Of a stretch of 39,521 nucleotides of DNA, positions 1 to 8,977 are shown one piece after another. The notes below the pieces were generated by a model. The model saw only the letters and a list, made by a program, of their open reading frames with translations, searched no databases and was not told the origin of the DNA. This stretch comes from Bacteroidales bacterium (GTDB taxonomy: Bacteria; Bacteroidota; Bacteroidia; Bacteroidales; P3). The stretch's first letter is position 1. The number at the start of each line of letters is the position of its first letter. Both the position numbers and the translations under genes were made by a program. The stretch is from the NCBI GenBank assembly GCA_017555745.1, contig JAFZFU010000076.1:1-39521 (forward strand). The letters are read 5' to 3'.

Positions 1-3000
1 ATCACTAGCCAAGCAGTATGCAACTTGCCATTTAGTTTCGTTGCCGGCAGCTGTCCATGTAATTGTAGCACCGCTTTCGGTAATATCGTTAGCAGTTACA
101 TTGCTTACAGGATTACATTCTTCTTCGGTAGTAGTGAATGTCACTCTTTCGCTCCATGCACTGTATACACCTTCTTGGCATATAGCGCGTACATATACGT
201 CGTACGACATCGAAGTTTCCAAACCTGTGATTTGGTAAGTTGTGGTAGTAACAGATATTGTAGCTATACCATTGCCTTCGCTGAAGCCTTGCATACCGTA
301 TATTATTTCCCATGCTGTTTGTCCTTCGGCAGGAGTCCAAGTTACGGTAGCATTGGTACCACCTATTTCGTTTACGGTTACATCGCTTACGGTAGCACAA
401 GCTTGAGTGTTGAAAGTATAAACTTCCGACCAGTCGCTAACTACGTCTTCCGAACAACGTCCTTGTACTCTTACAGTATAAGCCATACCTGCGTACAAAT
501 CGGTAAGGTCTACTGATGTAGTGGTTGTTGTTACAGATAGAGTGTTTTCGCCATAGCCATATTCTACAGTCCATTCAGATTGATTTCCTGTAGCGTCTTC
601 CCAGCTAATAGTAGCCGAAGTGTAGCTTATGTTGGTAGCTGTTACATTTATAGGAGCCAAACATGGAAGTTCTGTAGTAGAGAATATAGTTTCGGTCCAA
701 TCCGAATTTTCTGCACCACACAATGCACGAACAGCAACAATGTAGCTAGTTTCGTGTGTCAATCCACTAATTGTATACGATGTAGCGTTAGTTACATCTA
801 TAGTGTCGGCCCATTCTGTAGCGTTAGCTTCTTTGTATACAACTTGGAAGTCGCTAGCCGAAGAAGTCCATGATACAACAGCGTCGTTGTGAGAAGGAAC
901 AACTCCTGTAATAACAGGTGCTGCACATGATGATAAAGCTACAACAGATATGTTGTCGATGTGCCAATCGTTGTCGCTGCCAGATACTGTTGAATAACCC
1001 CAGAATGCTATCTTAACTACATTACCTACATATCGGCTCAACGAAATTGTTGGAGTGATACCTGTATTGGTAATAGTGTTGTAGTCATAAGCACAAGTAG
1101 TAGTATCATGACCCCAAATTATAGCATTTGTGTCAGCCCAAGTAGCACCACCGTCCAACGATACTATTACGATAAATTGGTCGTCGCTACTAGCTTGGCC
1201 TGCATCAGAACTATTCCAAGCTGTAATTGCGATATCGAACGAAAGTTCAGCATCTGCAACATTTGTAAGGTCTATTTCAGGAGTAGCAAAGCCATATTTG
1301 TATGAGTTGTAGATATTTGCTTTTATGTGGCTTGTTGGTAATCCATTTGAGCTGGTAGTTTGACTCCAACCACTATAGTTTGAAGGATTGGTATAATTAC
1401 CTTCCAAACCGCTCCAGCAATTGTATGGGAAACCACTGTTTTCGAAAGTTTCGATAAATGGCAATTGTACAGCACCACATAATGTAGTAGTCGACACAAT
1501 ATCGCTATATCTGCTTTCGTCGGTAGCACTACATGCCGATTTTACGCGGAAATTGTAAGGTGTAGATGGCATTAGGTTGCTAACAGTAGTTGTAGTAGTT
1601 GTTATACCACTTATAGCAGTCCATACTGTATCGGCAGCTTTTTTGTATTCAACAACGAAGTTGTTTACAGCATTAGCATTATTCCAGCTTAAGTCTACAA
1701 AGGTTTGTCCGATACTATCTACGGTAAGACCCATAGGACGAATACAAGTAGGAGCAAAGTCTACAGCTATATCTTCAAACATAGCAGTATAGTTTGCATT
1801 TGCACTGGCAGGAGCTTTGAAGCGGATAACAATGTTATAATTGTTGCCGGTCAATGAATCCATCGAGAAATAATGTTCTGCCAATGTGTAAGTAGTAGTC
1901 AATGGTAATGTTTCCAACGATACGAATGTTGATGTATCGCTAAGGTCGGTCATTACACCTATTTCAGGTTTGCCATTATAACCTTCAGAAGCACTATATG
2001 TTCTATATTTCATAGATAGATACAACGACGAAATAGGTTCATTGAATTTAGGAAGAGCAGCATATATAGTTTTGCCATAATCTGCACTAAGAACTAAATA
2101 GTTGCTATTGTCTGCTGTATTGTAATAGTAAGACGATAGGTATGCTTGAGGGTGTAATCCCGAATTGTCGCTTATGTTGATAAATGTCCAGCATGAAGGC
2201 AACGAATGATAAGGATAAGCAGAAGGAGCACCGCTTGATGAAGCAATACCATCGCTATATCCATTGAAGTTTTCGCTATATGGTACTGAGATAGCCGAGC
2301 ATGTAGTAACGAATGACGACATATACGACCAATCGCTAGTGTCGGTAGCACTACAAATAGCACGTACATATACATCGTATCTCATACCTTCGGTAAGACC
2401 GGTAAGAGTAACATTGTTTGTAGTAGAATTTATTACTTGATAAGCGTTAACAGAATCCATACTGAAACCGTGAGGACCGTATGCTATAGTGAAGTTAGTT
2501 GCTGCCGAAGTCCAAGAAGCATCAGCTTGTGTAGGTTGAATGTTAGATATAGTAATATCCGAAGGACGAGGACAAGCAGGTGTAGTCGAACATCCTTCAA
2601 AGCGAATGTTATTACGTCTTGTAGTAGGATAAATATTTACCGACCAACCGGCATCATATTTGTACACACTTCTGTTTACTCCTGTTTGACCATCGCTAAT
2701 TTTAAAATTACCGGAGGTATTTATTCCGCTTGTACGATCAACAGCTATCATAACATTGCCACCTGTATAAGCAAATGCAGTATTAAATTCAATAACTGAC
2801 CATGTAGTAGCATTGCTGAATGTAACAGGTCCTTCGTATACCAATGTCATTTGGTTTGGTCCCAAAGTATCAGCAACTCCCATAGTGCTAAGGGTAGTAT
2901 TGGCAAGATATACTCTGATGTTTGTATTTACCGGAGCAGAGCCATCAAATTGGAAACCTACGCTATATATGCTTCCGCTATACATGCCTTCCATTTCCAA

Positions 3001-6000
3001 TTCTTGAGCAGTAACTAATTGCCATGTTTTTGCTTTAGTATAGCTAGTGCTGTAAGAATAAATAGGTAAGTAGCTATTGCTTGTAGAACCGGTTACAATT
3101 TCTACTTCTTCGAATGTGTTAGTACCACAATCTATAGCAGTTCTGAAATCAGATATTGCACTCCATGCACTGGAATCTCCGTCGCATACTGCTCTTACTG
3201 TATAGTAATAAGTAGCATAAGTTTCAAGGTTGTCGATGTTGATACTATTTGCAGTAGTAGCTATAGCAGCTGTACAAGTATCAGGATTGAAGTTGGCATT
3301 AGTAGAATATGCTACTACATACGAATCGCCACTACCTGCCCACGATAAATCTGCAGAATAGCTGGTAACGTTAGATGCTACAAGGTTTTCAGGAGCTACA
3401 CATGTAGGAAGATATTCAACGCTTACATTGTCTATACTCAAGTAGTAGTTGTTAGATGTACCACCGGTGTAGCGGAATGCTATAAAATATCCTCTTCCGC
3501 TAATTGAACTACTCCAGAAATTGTGAGTAATAGTTGTTAGAGTGGTTGTGCGGTCATAGGTTGCCAATTCAACAAATGTAGACGCATCGTTAGGATTGGT
3601 CACAACACCAAGACTTAATATACCATCAGAACCTGATGTTCCTTCGTTGCGGTATGTAAAGTTGATTCTCAACGAATCTATAGATGCATCCATTGGAGGC
3701 AATATAGCATATACAGAGGTATTTGACTTAGATAAGAAGAATAAAGAGTTTCCGCTAACATTGTATCCGGGATTACTACTCATGAATACTTTTGGCATAT
3801 TGTCTGCCGACATGTTTAGGAAATTCCAACAAGTAGGCATTTCATGGTTAGGATATCCTGTAGGAGCACTGGATCCCGTACTTACATTAGTGTAGTTGTT
3901 AAAGTCTTCGCTGAAAGGAATAGCAGTAGCACCGCAAGAAGTACGGATAGATTCTACGTATGACCATTGGCTTGTAGATGTAGGATTGCTACAGTTAGCA
4001 GCAACATATACATCGTAATTGGTATTTGCCAATAAACCTGTAAGAGTAACACTGTTTGTATTTGATGTAGTAGTTTGATATGCCGAAGCATCGTTTATAC
4101 TGAACCCACTAATGCCGTATGCTATAGTGTAAGTGTCGCCGATACCGGTCCATGCAACATCAACTTGAGAAGATTGAATGTTAGAGAATGCTACATCGCG
4201 TGGACGTGTACATGTAGGTATTACTTCTACAGAAACATCATCGATGCAGAAACTATAGCTGCTTGTATTTACGACAAATGCCAAACGTACATTACCCGAT
4301 AGGCCTGTTAATGGTATTATGTATTCTTCCCATTGATTAGCATCTGCACCGGATCTTCTTATACTATCGCCTATTTGGATAAACGAAGCAGTGTTTAATG
4401 TGTCGATATTTGCATCTACTATGTAGTAGTATAACTTCATATTCGCAGAATATTCATTAGATGCAGAATTCGAAGTGTTTCTCATCCAGAAGGTGATTTG
4501 TTCGTTGCCTGTCAATTGTAATTCAGGAGTTATCAACCAGTCATCATTAACAGTGCTAGAGTATGATGAACCATAGAAATACAAAGCACGTCCTGAACGT
4601 ACATCTGATGCCGATTCGCTATAACGCCAGCTGGAAGTTTCGCCACGATTGATTAGTTCCCAACAAGTAGGAGCTGCATTATTTGTGTTGGTATGGCGGT
4701 ATACATTGTAGTGTCCGTCTAACTTAGCAACCCATGGCAATTCAGTAACAACATCGCATGATGTTTGGAATGTTCCTGGAGCAATAGAATATTCCGAAGT
4801 GTCGCTTCCACAAACGGCGCGAACATATACATCGTAACGAGTGCTGTGGTCAAGGCCTGTAAGTGTAAATGGGTTGGTGTTAGCTACAACCATATTGCCT
4901 GTTCCGGCAGTGAATCCTTCGTGGCCATATTCTACTATCCAATTTGTAGCAGTAGAAGTCCACGATATTTGAGCAGATGTAGTAGTTATAGTAGAATCGA
5001 TAGCGGCGATATTTTCAACTCGTCTACATGTAGGAGCTAGGTCAACTACTATATCGTCGATACCTAAATACCAGTTTTCGATATCACCAAATCTGAATGT
5101 AATATGGTATCCGGTACCATAAAGTTCATATTGGTCAAGCAAATATTCGTGACGAATTTTGCTTTCGTTGTTTGCTATAGTATCTAGAGGAATAAATGTA
5201 GATTCATCATTTGGATCGGTCATTACACCAAATACAAGAACACCTCTATCTTCATCTTCAAAGCATGTTGTAAATGCAACACGTATCAAATTTAAACTTT
5301 CGTTGAACTTAGGTAATGTTACAAAAGCATTGACACTGGCAGAACCTTTAAAGAATAGACAATTGCCGGATACAGCGAAACTAGAATTAGAAGATAAAAA
5401 CATTTGAGGATAGCCGTATGTCGAAGACGCCATATTTAAGAAACTCCAACATTGAGGCATTGTATGGTTAGGATATGTTCCGGGAGCATAGGAAGTGGTT
5501 GCTATATCTGTAGTATAGCTATTGAAATCTTCGATAAAAGGATTGTCGGAAATATCAACAAATTCTGCACAATTAGTGCGTACAACCATCGGTCCAATCC
5601 AGTTACCTGATTCCGAACCACAATTTGCACGTACGTAGACGTCATACGAAGTATTAGCTACAAGATTACCAACAACTATGCTGTCTGTTGTAGATGTAAC
5701 TGTTGTGCCATTGGCTAAATCGAAACCATGTAATCCGTATATTACATCAACACCTTGTGTGCCGGTATTGGTAAAGTATATTTTAGCTTCGCTTGAACTG
5801 ATTGCTACTGCATTAAGATTGATAGGGTCAGAACAGAAGGAAGCATATTCTACAACTATACTATCGATATAATTATAAGAACCTGCAGGAGATACAAGTG
5901 TGATATATTTTTCTGTGCCTTGGTATGAAGTTAAGGTTACAGATTTGCGTTCCCAAGAGTTGGTATAGCATCTAATAGTGGCTACAGTGTCGAACGACGA

Positions 6001-7974
6001 TAAGCCGGTAGGATCGTCAGTCAAACCAACTAATACAGGATAATCATCGCTGCCATCTCTTTTCATACTAAACGATATTTGCAACGAGCCTACTTCTGCT
6101 GTAAAAGCAGGCATAGAAAGCCACATTTTAGCATAACTACTACCCATGTATAATGATTTAGTACCATCCATAAAATGAGCTGTGGATATAGAAGGTTGAG
6201 GATATTCAGCCGGCATGCCATAGCATGGGTTAGAATTGATGTTTTCCCATGTGTCGAAACTTTCGATGTATGGTAATTCAGATTCTGCTACAGGAGCACA
6301 TGCAGTGCGTATGGTGATAGGTCCAATCCAGTTTCCTGTATCACCACCACAATCCGAACGCATATAAAAATCATACGAAGTATTTGGGGTTAATCCGGTA
6401 ATGAATATTGTGTCGCCGGCAGTAGATAAGTCTTGCATAGCATTAACGTTGCCACGGGTATAACCTGTAGTGTCGTATTCCAATATATAGCTGGCAATAT
6501 CACTTGTAGCGATATATGTAATTACTGCTGTTTCGCTACCGGTAGCTGCTGCTGCAAAGTTGATAGGATCGGGACATGCAGGTAAGTTCTCTAGTACTAA
6601 TTCGTCCAAATAAACATTACCACGTTCGCCATTAGCACCATAAACTACAAAAGCAAGGTAATTATTTGTGCCTTCATATATGCTTAATGGTAAGGTGTAA
6701 GAATGATATTCGCCATCGTTGTTGTCAAGAATAGCTATAGTATCTAAAGTAGTGATGTCGTTAGGATCCGACATTGCTCCAACTACAAGTTGGCGGCTAA
6801 GTATTTTGCAGTCGAATTTAACTTGCAATTGGTTTAGGTCTATTTCGTAAGCAGGTAATGCAAACCAGCAATATCCTGTTGCAGGTGCATATAAATATAC
6901 GGCTTTGTTTCCATTGCTAGCATCATAAGAACTGGTAGAAAGACTTGGCCAACCATGCGATGTAGAAGAATTATGAGTGGCTACATAGCAAGGATCGAAG
7001 CTAATGCTAGGCCATGTTTCGAAACCTTCTGCTAATGGTAACGCGCTGGCAGGATAAGGAGCACAATTAGTTCTAAATGTTATAGAATTCCATCCTGTAG
7101 TATCGGTTCCACAAACACCTTGAAGGTAGAATATGTAGTCTGTGTTTGGTAAAAGATTCGAAATAGTTACTTCTGAATTATTTACAGAAGTAGTATTGTA
7201 TGTGCGTGTGGTATCCGAAACTATACATTCATAGTTAAAGGAACCGGTAGCGCCACCATTCCACGATATAGTAGCAGTATTTGCAGTAATATTTACTAAC
7301 TGAATATTACCGGGTCTTGGACAAGATACTTCTTGTACAGAAATGTTATCAACTGTAAAGGGAGGGTTGTTACCACCCGAATAATCGTTTTTCCAATAAA
7401 ATACTAATCTGTATGTTCCGGCAGCCAATACAATTTCTTCGCTGGTAAATGTTTGCCACGAACTTTGGCTTGCAAAAGCAGAGTTGTTGTCGATGGCAAT
7501 CCAACCGCTGGGAGTTCTGTCGTTTCCCAATCCTGTAGGAGTAGCATAGCGACTTCCATCACATTCTTCAAAAGTAGCAGTTGCAGGTGTTAAAAACACA
7601 CGGCCAAAATCATACACGCTGTAACTACTTGCCTCTCCGCTACATTTCCAGTCGAAGGAGAATGTAAACGAACTGCTTGTTACCGTTATTTCGCGGTAAG
7701 CATAAGCAAACGAAGTATTGCTGTTGTTATAGCCGGCAGTACTTCCATCTGTGCTATTGGAAATGTACAAAGATTTTGCACCTCCATTGTTATCGGCAGT
7801 ACCAATAAAAAACTTATTGGTAGCAGCACCGTTTACAAAGGTCCAATTAGCATTCTCTGTGTCATCCTCAAAGTTACAACTATAGGGCAAAGTAGCCGGA
7901 GTTGCAGTTTGAGCTTGTGTTGCAAATGGCAAAAGCATTGCCAAGAACAACAAAATTGAAACTAATTTTCGCAT
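1..7974 (-). CDS. Giant secreted Fn3 / cleaved-adhesin (choice-of-anchor J-like) repeat protein, C-terminus beyond window
   Basis: The frame is open from the ATG at 7974 to the left edge (2658 codons, no stop found where I read it), so the C-terminus is missing. An N-terminal signal peptide (MRKLVSILLFLAMLLPFATQ, then AQ) marks it as exported. After a first adhesin-like domain (about residues 30-217), Fn3 domains each open with a C-x-x-P-like motif at residues about 218, 467, 714, 983, 1255, 1525, 1801, 2077, 2350, 2438, 2526 and 2620. The first eight are each followed by a beta-rich domain of about 150-190 residues, most of which end in D(D/N)I(S/V)V, as in cleaved-adhesin/MAM-like or choice-of-anchor J domains. 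From residue 2350 the Fn3 domains are tandem. The domain after the sixth Fn3 (about 1615-1795) is of a different type. By family knowledge such proteins are surface adhesins or scaffolds, often type IX secreted; the C-terminal sorting signal that would prove this lies outside. No function beyond adhesion can be inferred. Confidence 0.88.
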   Translation of the reverse strand, partial: MRKLVSILLFLAMLLPFATQAQTATPATLPYSCNFEDDTENANWTFVNGAATNKFFIGTADNNGGAKSLYISNSTDGSTAGYNNSNTSFAYAYREITVTSSSFTFSFDWKCSGEASSYSVYDFGRVFLTPATATFEECDGSRYATPTGLGNDRTPSGWIAIDNNSAFASQSSWQTFTSEEIVLAAGTYRLVFYWKNDYSGGNNPPFTVDNISVQEVSCPRPGNIQLVNITANTATISWNGGATGSFNYECIVSDTTRTYNTTSVNNSEVTISNLLPNTDYIFYLQGVCGTDTTGWNSITFRTNCAPYPASALPLAEGFETWPSISFDPCYVATHNSSTSHGWPSLSTSSYDASNGNKAVYLYAPATGYCWFALPAYEIDLNQLQVKFDCKILSRQLVVGAMSDPNDITTLDTIAILDNNDGEYHSYTLPLSIYEGTNNYLAFVVYGANGERGNVYLDELVLENLPACPDPINFAAAATGSETAVITYIATSDIASYILEYDTTGYTRGNVNAMQDLSTAGDTIFITGLTPNTSYDFYMRSDCGGDTGNWIGPITIRTACAPVAESELPYIESFDTWENINSNPCYGMPAEYPQPSISTAHFMDGTKSLYMGSSYAKMWLSMPAFTAEVGSLQISFSMKRDGSDDYPVLVGLTDDPTGLSSFDTVATIRCYTNSWERKSVTLTSYQGTEKYITLVSPAGSYNYIDSIVVEYASFCSDPINLNAVAISSSEAKIYFTNTGTQGVDVIYGLHGFDLANGTTVTSTTDSIVVGNLVANTSYDVYVRANCGSESGNWIGPMVVRTNCAEFVDISDNPFIEDFNSYTTDIATTSYAPGTYPNHTMPQCWSFLNMASSTYGYPQMFLSSNSSFAVSGNCLFFKGSASVNAFVTLPKFNESLNLIRVAFTTCFEDEDRGVLVFGVMTDPNDESTFIPLDTIANNESKIRHEYLLDQYELYGTGYHITFRFGDIENWYLGIDDIVVDLAPTCRRVENIAAIDSTITTTSAQISWTSTATNWIVEYGHEGFTAGTGNMVVANTNPFTLTGLDHSTRYDVYVRAVCGSDTSEYSIAPGTFQTSCDVVTELPWVAKLDGHYNVYRHTNTNNAAPTCWELINRGETSSWRYSESASDVRSGRALYFYGSSYSSTVNDDWLITPELQLTGNEQITFWMRNTSNSASNEYSANMKLYYYIVDANIDTLNTASFIQIGDSIRRSGADANQWEEYIIPLTGLSGNVRLAFVVNTSSYSFCIDDVSVEVIPTCTRPRDVAFSNIQSSQVDVAWTGIGDTYTIAYGISGFSINDASAYQTTTSNTNSVTLTGLLANTNYDVYVAANCSNPTSTSQWSYVESIRTSCGATAIPFSEDFNNYTNVSTGSSAPTGYPNHEMPTCWNFLNMSADNMPKVFMSSNPGYNVSGNSLFFLSKSNTSVYAILPPMDASIDSLRINFTYRNEGTSGSDGILSLGVVTNPNDASTFVELATYDRTTTLTTITHNFWSSSISGRGYFIAFRYTGGTSNNYYLSIDNVSVEYLPTCVAPENLVASNVTSYSADLSWAGSGDSYVVAYSTNANFNPDTCTAAIATTANSINIDNLETYATYYYTVRAVCDGDSSAWSAISDFRTAIDCGTNTFEEVEIVTGSTSNSYLPIYSYSTSYTKAKTWQLVTAQELEMEGMYSGSIYSVGFQFDGSAPVNTNIRVYLANTTLSTMGVADTLGPNQMTLVYEGPVTFSNATTWSVIEFNTAFAYTGGNVMIAVDRTSGINTSGNFKISDGQTGVNRSVYKYDAGWSVNIYPTTRRNNIRFEGCSTTPACPRPSDITISNIQPTQADASWTSAATNFTIAYGPHGFSMDSVNAYQVINSTTNNVTLTGLTEGMRYDVYVRAICSATDTSDWSYMSSFVTTCSAISVPYSENFNGYSDGIASSSGAPSAYPYHSLPSCWTFINISDNSGLHPQAYLSSYYYNTADNSNYLVLSADYGKTIYAALPKFNEPISSLYLSMKYRTYSASEGYNGKPEIGVMTDLSDTSTFVSLETLPLTTTYTLAEHYFSMDSLTGNNYNIVIRFKAPASANANYTAMFEDIAVDFAPTCIRPMGLTVDSIGQTFVDLSWNNANAVNNFVVEYKKAADTVWTAISGITTTTTTVSNLMPSTPYNFRVKSACSATDESRYSDIVSTTTLCGAVQLPFIETFENSGFPYNCWSGLEGNYTNPSNYSGWSQTTSSNGLPTSHIKANIYNSYKYGFATPEIDLTNVADAELSFDIAITAWNSSDAGQASSDDQFIVIVSLDGGATWADTNAIIWGHDTTTCAYDYNTITNTGITPTISLSRYVGNVVKIAFWGYSTVSGSDNDWHIDNISVVALSSCAAPVITGVVPSHNDAVVSWTSSASDFQVVYKEANATEWADTIDVTNATSYTISGLTHETSYIVAVRALCGAENSDWTETIFSTTELPCLAPINVTATNISYTSATISWEDATGNQSEWTVEYGYGENTLSVTTTTTSVDLTDLYAGMAYTVRVQGRCSEDVVSDWSEVYTFNTQACATVSDVTVNEIGGTNATVTWTPAEGQTAWEIIYGMQGFSEGNGIATISVTTTTYQITGLETSMSYDVYVRAICQEGVYSAWSERVTFTTTEEECNPVSNVTANDITESGATITWTAAGNETKWQVAYCLASD

Positions 7975-8042
7975 AAACTTGTTTAATTAATTGATAAAAT
8001 ATTTAATTTGTTTGTTATTATTTTTCTAAAGAAAATAAACTG

Positions 8043-8050
8043 CAAAGATA
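8043..8050 (-). promoter_or_regulatory. Bacteroidetes -7 box for the giant Fn3 protein
   Basis: The minus strand reads TATCTTTG, matching the Bacteroidetes sigma-ABfr -7 consensus TAnnTTTG. It lies about 70 bases before the ATG at 7974, giving a leader of roughly 60 AT-rich bases. No clear TTTG -33 element is visible at the usual spacing. Confidence 0.6.
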
Positions 8051-8256
8051 CGATTTTTTTTTCATATATATCTTGATTTTCTTATAAATAAATTTGTCTA
8101 CCCTTAATTGTTTTTGATAATTAGAATATTGTGTAGGTTGCTGGGACTTTGAATTTTATCAATAAACAATAACTATTTATCATAAAAGGGGTGTGTGAAC
8201 GATAAATTTTCATCGAAATATTGTATTGATATTGTGTCAAAAAAACTATGAAAAAA
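8051..8256. other. AT-rich non-coding stretch
   Basis: No ORF or RNA gene is supported here. The sequence is AT-rich. It separates the promoter of the giant gene from the 22-bp-period repeat array. Confidence 0.6.
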
Positions 8257-8339
8257 ACATCGCGATGTAGATCTAAAAACATCGTGATGTTGTGCGAACA
8301 ATGTCGCGAGGAAAATGCAATAGCATCGCGAGGGAAAAT
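8257..8339. repeat. Four-copy 22-bp-period array with CATCGCGA core
   Basis: The 8-base core (CATCGCGA, CATCGTGA, TGTCGCGA, CATCGCGA) begins at 8258, 8280, 8302 and 8324, exactly 22 bases apart. The first copy sits in a perfect 12-base palindrome (ACATCGCGATGT, 8257-8268) and the second in a near-perfect 14-base one. The last two are followed by AGG(G)AAAAT. The array starts a few bases after the stop of the methyltransferase-like gene (8348) on the minus strand. On that strand the palindromes run into T-tracts, so part of it could act as a terminator. A related motif forms the terminator stem at 24703. Confidence 0.7.
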
Positions 8340-8347
8340 ATCTGGTG

Positions 8348-8863
8348 TTAGCGCAGGATATAATTTTCTTTGTGTAGGCGAGGGAGGAATAACACTATGG
8401 CTATACTGTACATGTCTAATGTTACTTTAACTATTGAGTCTTTTTTCAGCATTTCGTATTCCTGTTCTATTTGTTTGTTGCGGTGTTGGTTTTGCCATAT
8501 TACAACACTACTGTCGTGTATTTTATTTTTTATTGCGTTCCATTCATCTATTGATGTTATTATGGCCATATCGATAGTAGGGGGTAGGGTAGAAGTTGTT
8601 GTCGCTATAGTGTCGATCTTGTATACTGCATTGTTTATTATAGAGTGTGTATATGTATTACTATTGGATGATATGTATATATTCTTGGGTTGGAATGTGT
8701 TGGCAAGTTTGTATGTTATTTTGTCGCCACGGCGTGGGTGTGTTATTCCTAGTTTTTTGTTTGGTATGGTTGAGTTTATTATTTCGCAATATAGCTTAAA
8801 AAGATATGGACTATGTATGTTATATTGAGTCTTGGATATAAGTAAATATGTTAGGTATCTCAT
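8348..8863 (-). CDS. Short degenerate class I SAM-methyltransferase-like protein
   Basis: The 171-residue product resembles both ends of a Bacteroidales SAM-dependent methyltransferase family usually around 250 residues long. The N-terminus has the hallmark NIHSPYLFKLY (compare HSPFVFDF) and then KLANTFQPKNI, which normally leads into the SAM motif LE-GTSLGIST. Here that position reads YISSNSNTYTHS, so the glycine-rich SAM-binding loop is gone and the middle of the domain is shortened. The C-terminus (LDMYSIAIVLFLPRLHKENYILR, split around residues 149-171) matches the family ending. The ATG at 8863 is 24 bases after a terminator-like hairpin downstream of ftsZ. It may be a decaying gene or a non-catalytic derivative. 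The family assignment is from memory of motifs and is moderately sure. Confidence 0.55.
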   Translation of the reverse strand: MRYLTYLLISKTQYNIHSPYLFKLYCEIINSTIPNKKLGITHPRRGDKITYKLANTFQPKNIYISSNSNTYTHSIINNAVYKIDTIATTTSTLPPTIDMAIITSIDEWNAIKNKIHDSSVVIWQNQHRNKQIEQEYEMLKKDSIVKVTLDMYSIAIVLFLPRLHKENYILR

Positions 8864-8886
8864 TTTATTGATGTTTGATTAATATT

Positions 8887-8924
8887 AAAGAACGCAACGG
8901 CCGTTGTTGCGCCGTGCGTTCTTT
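8887..8924 (-). terminator. Hairpin downstream of ftsZ
   Basis: AAAGAACGCA at 8887-8896 pairs perfectly with TGCGTTCTTT at 8915-8924, and CGG/CCG extends the stem past one bulged base; the loop is about 11 bases. On the minus strand the stem is followed by TTTAATATT, a weak U-tract. It lies some 55 bases after the ftsZ stop, so it probably ends the dcw transcript. Some readthrough into the methyltransferase-like gene is possible. Confidence 0.65.
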
Positions 8925-8977
8925 TGTGTTATATCATATTTAGATATTAGATGAGTAAAAATCTTAATTGTGTGTTA

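Noticed and set aside
25-5872. Many plus-strand reading frames opposite the giant gene
   Set aside because: They are shadows of the continuous minus-strand frame, made possible by its Ser/Thr-rich repeats. None shows a domain.
8257-8339. CRISPR array
   Set aside because: The 22-base period includes the whole unit, with no constant repeat of 25-40 bases, no distinct spacers and no cas genes.
8248-8430. Plus-strand 60-codon reading frame starting MKKTSRC
   Set aside because: It is built from the 22-bp repeat array and runs into the methyltransferase-like gene; no coding signs.
8370-8828. Plus-strand hydrophobic reading frame of 152 codons
   Set aside because: It is antisense to the methyltransferase-like gene, whose minus-strand frame matches a known family at both ends.
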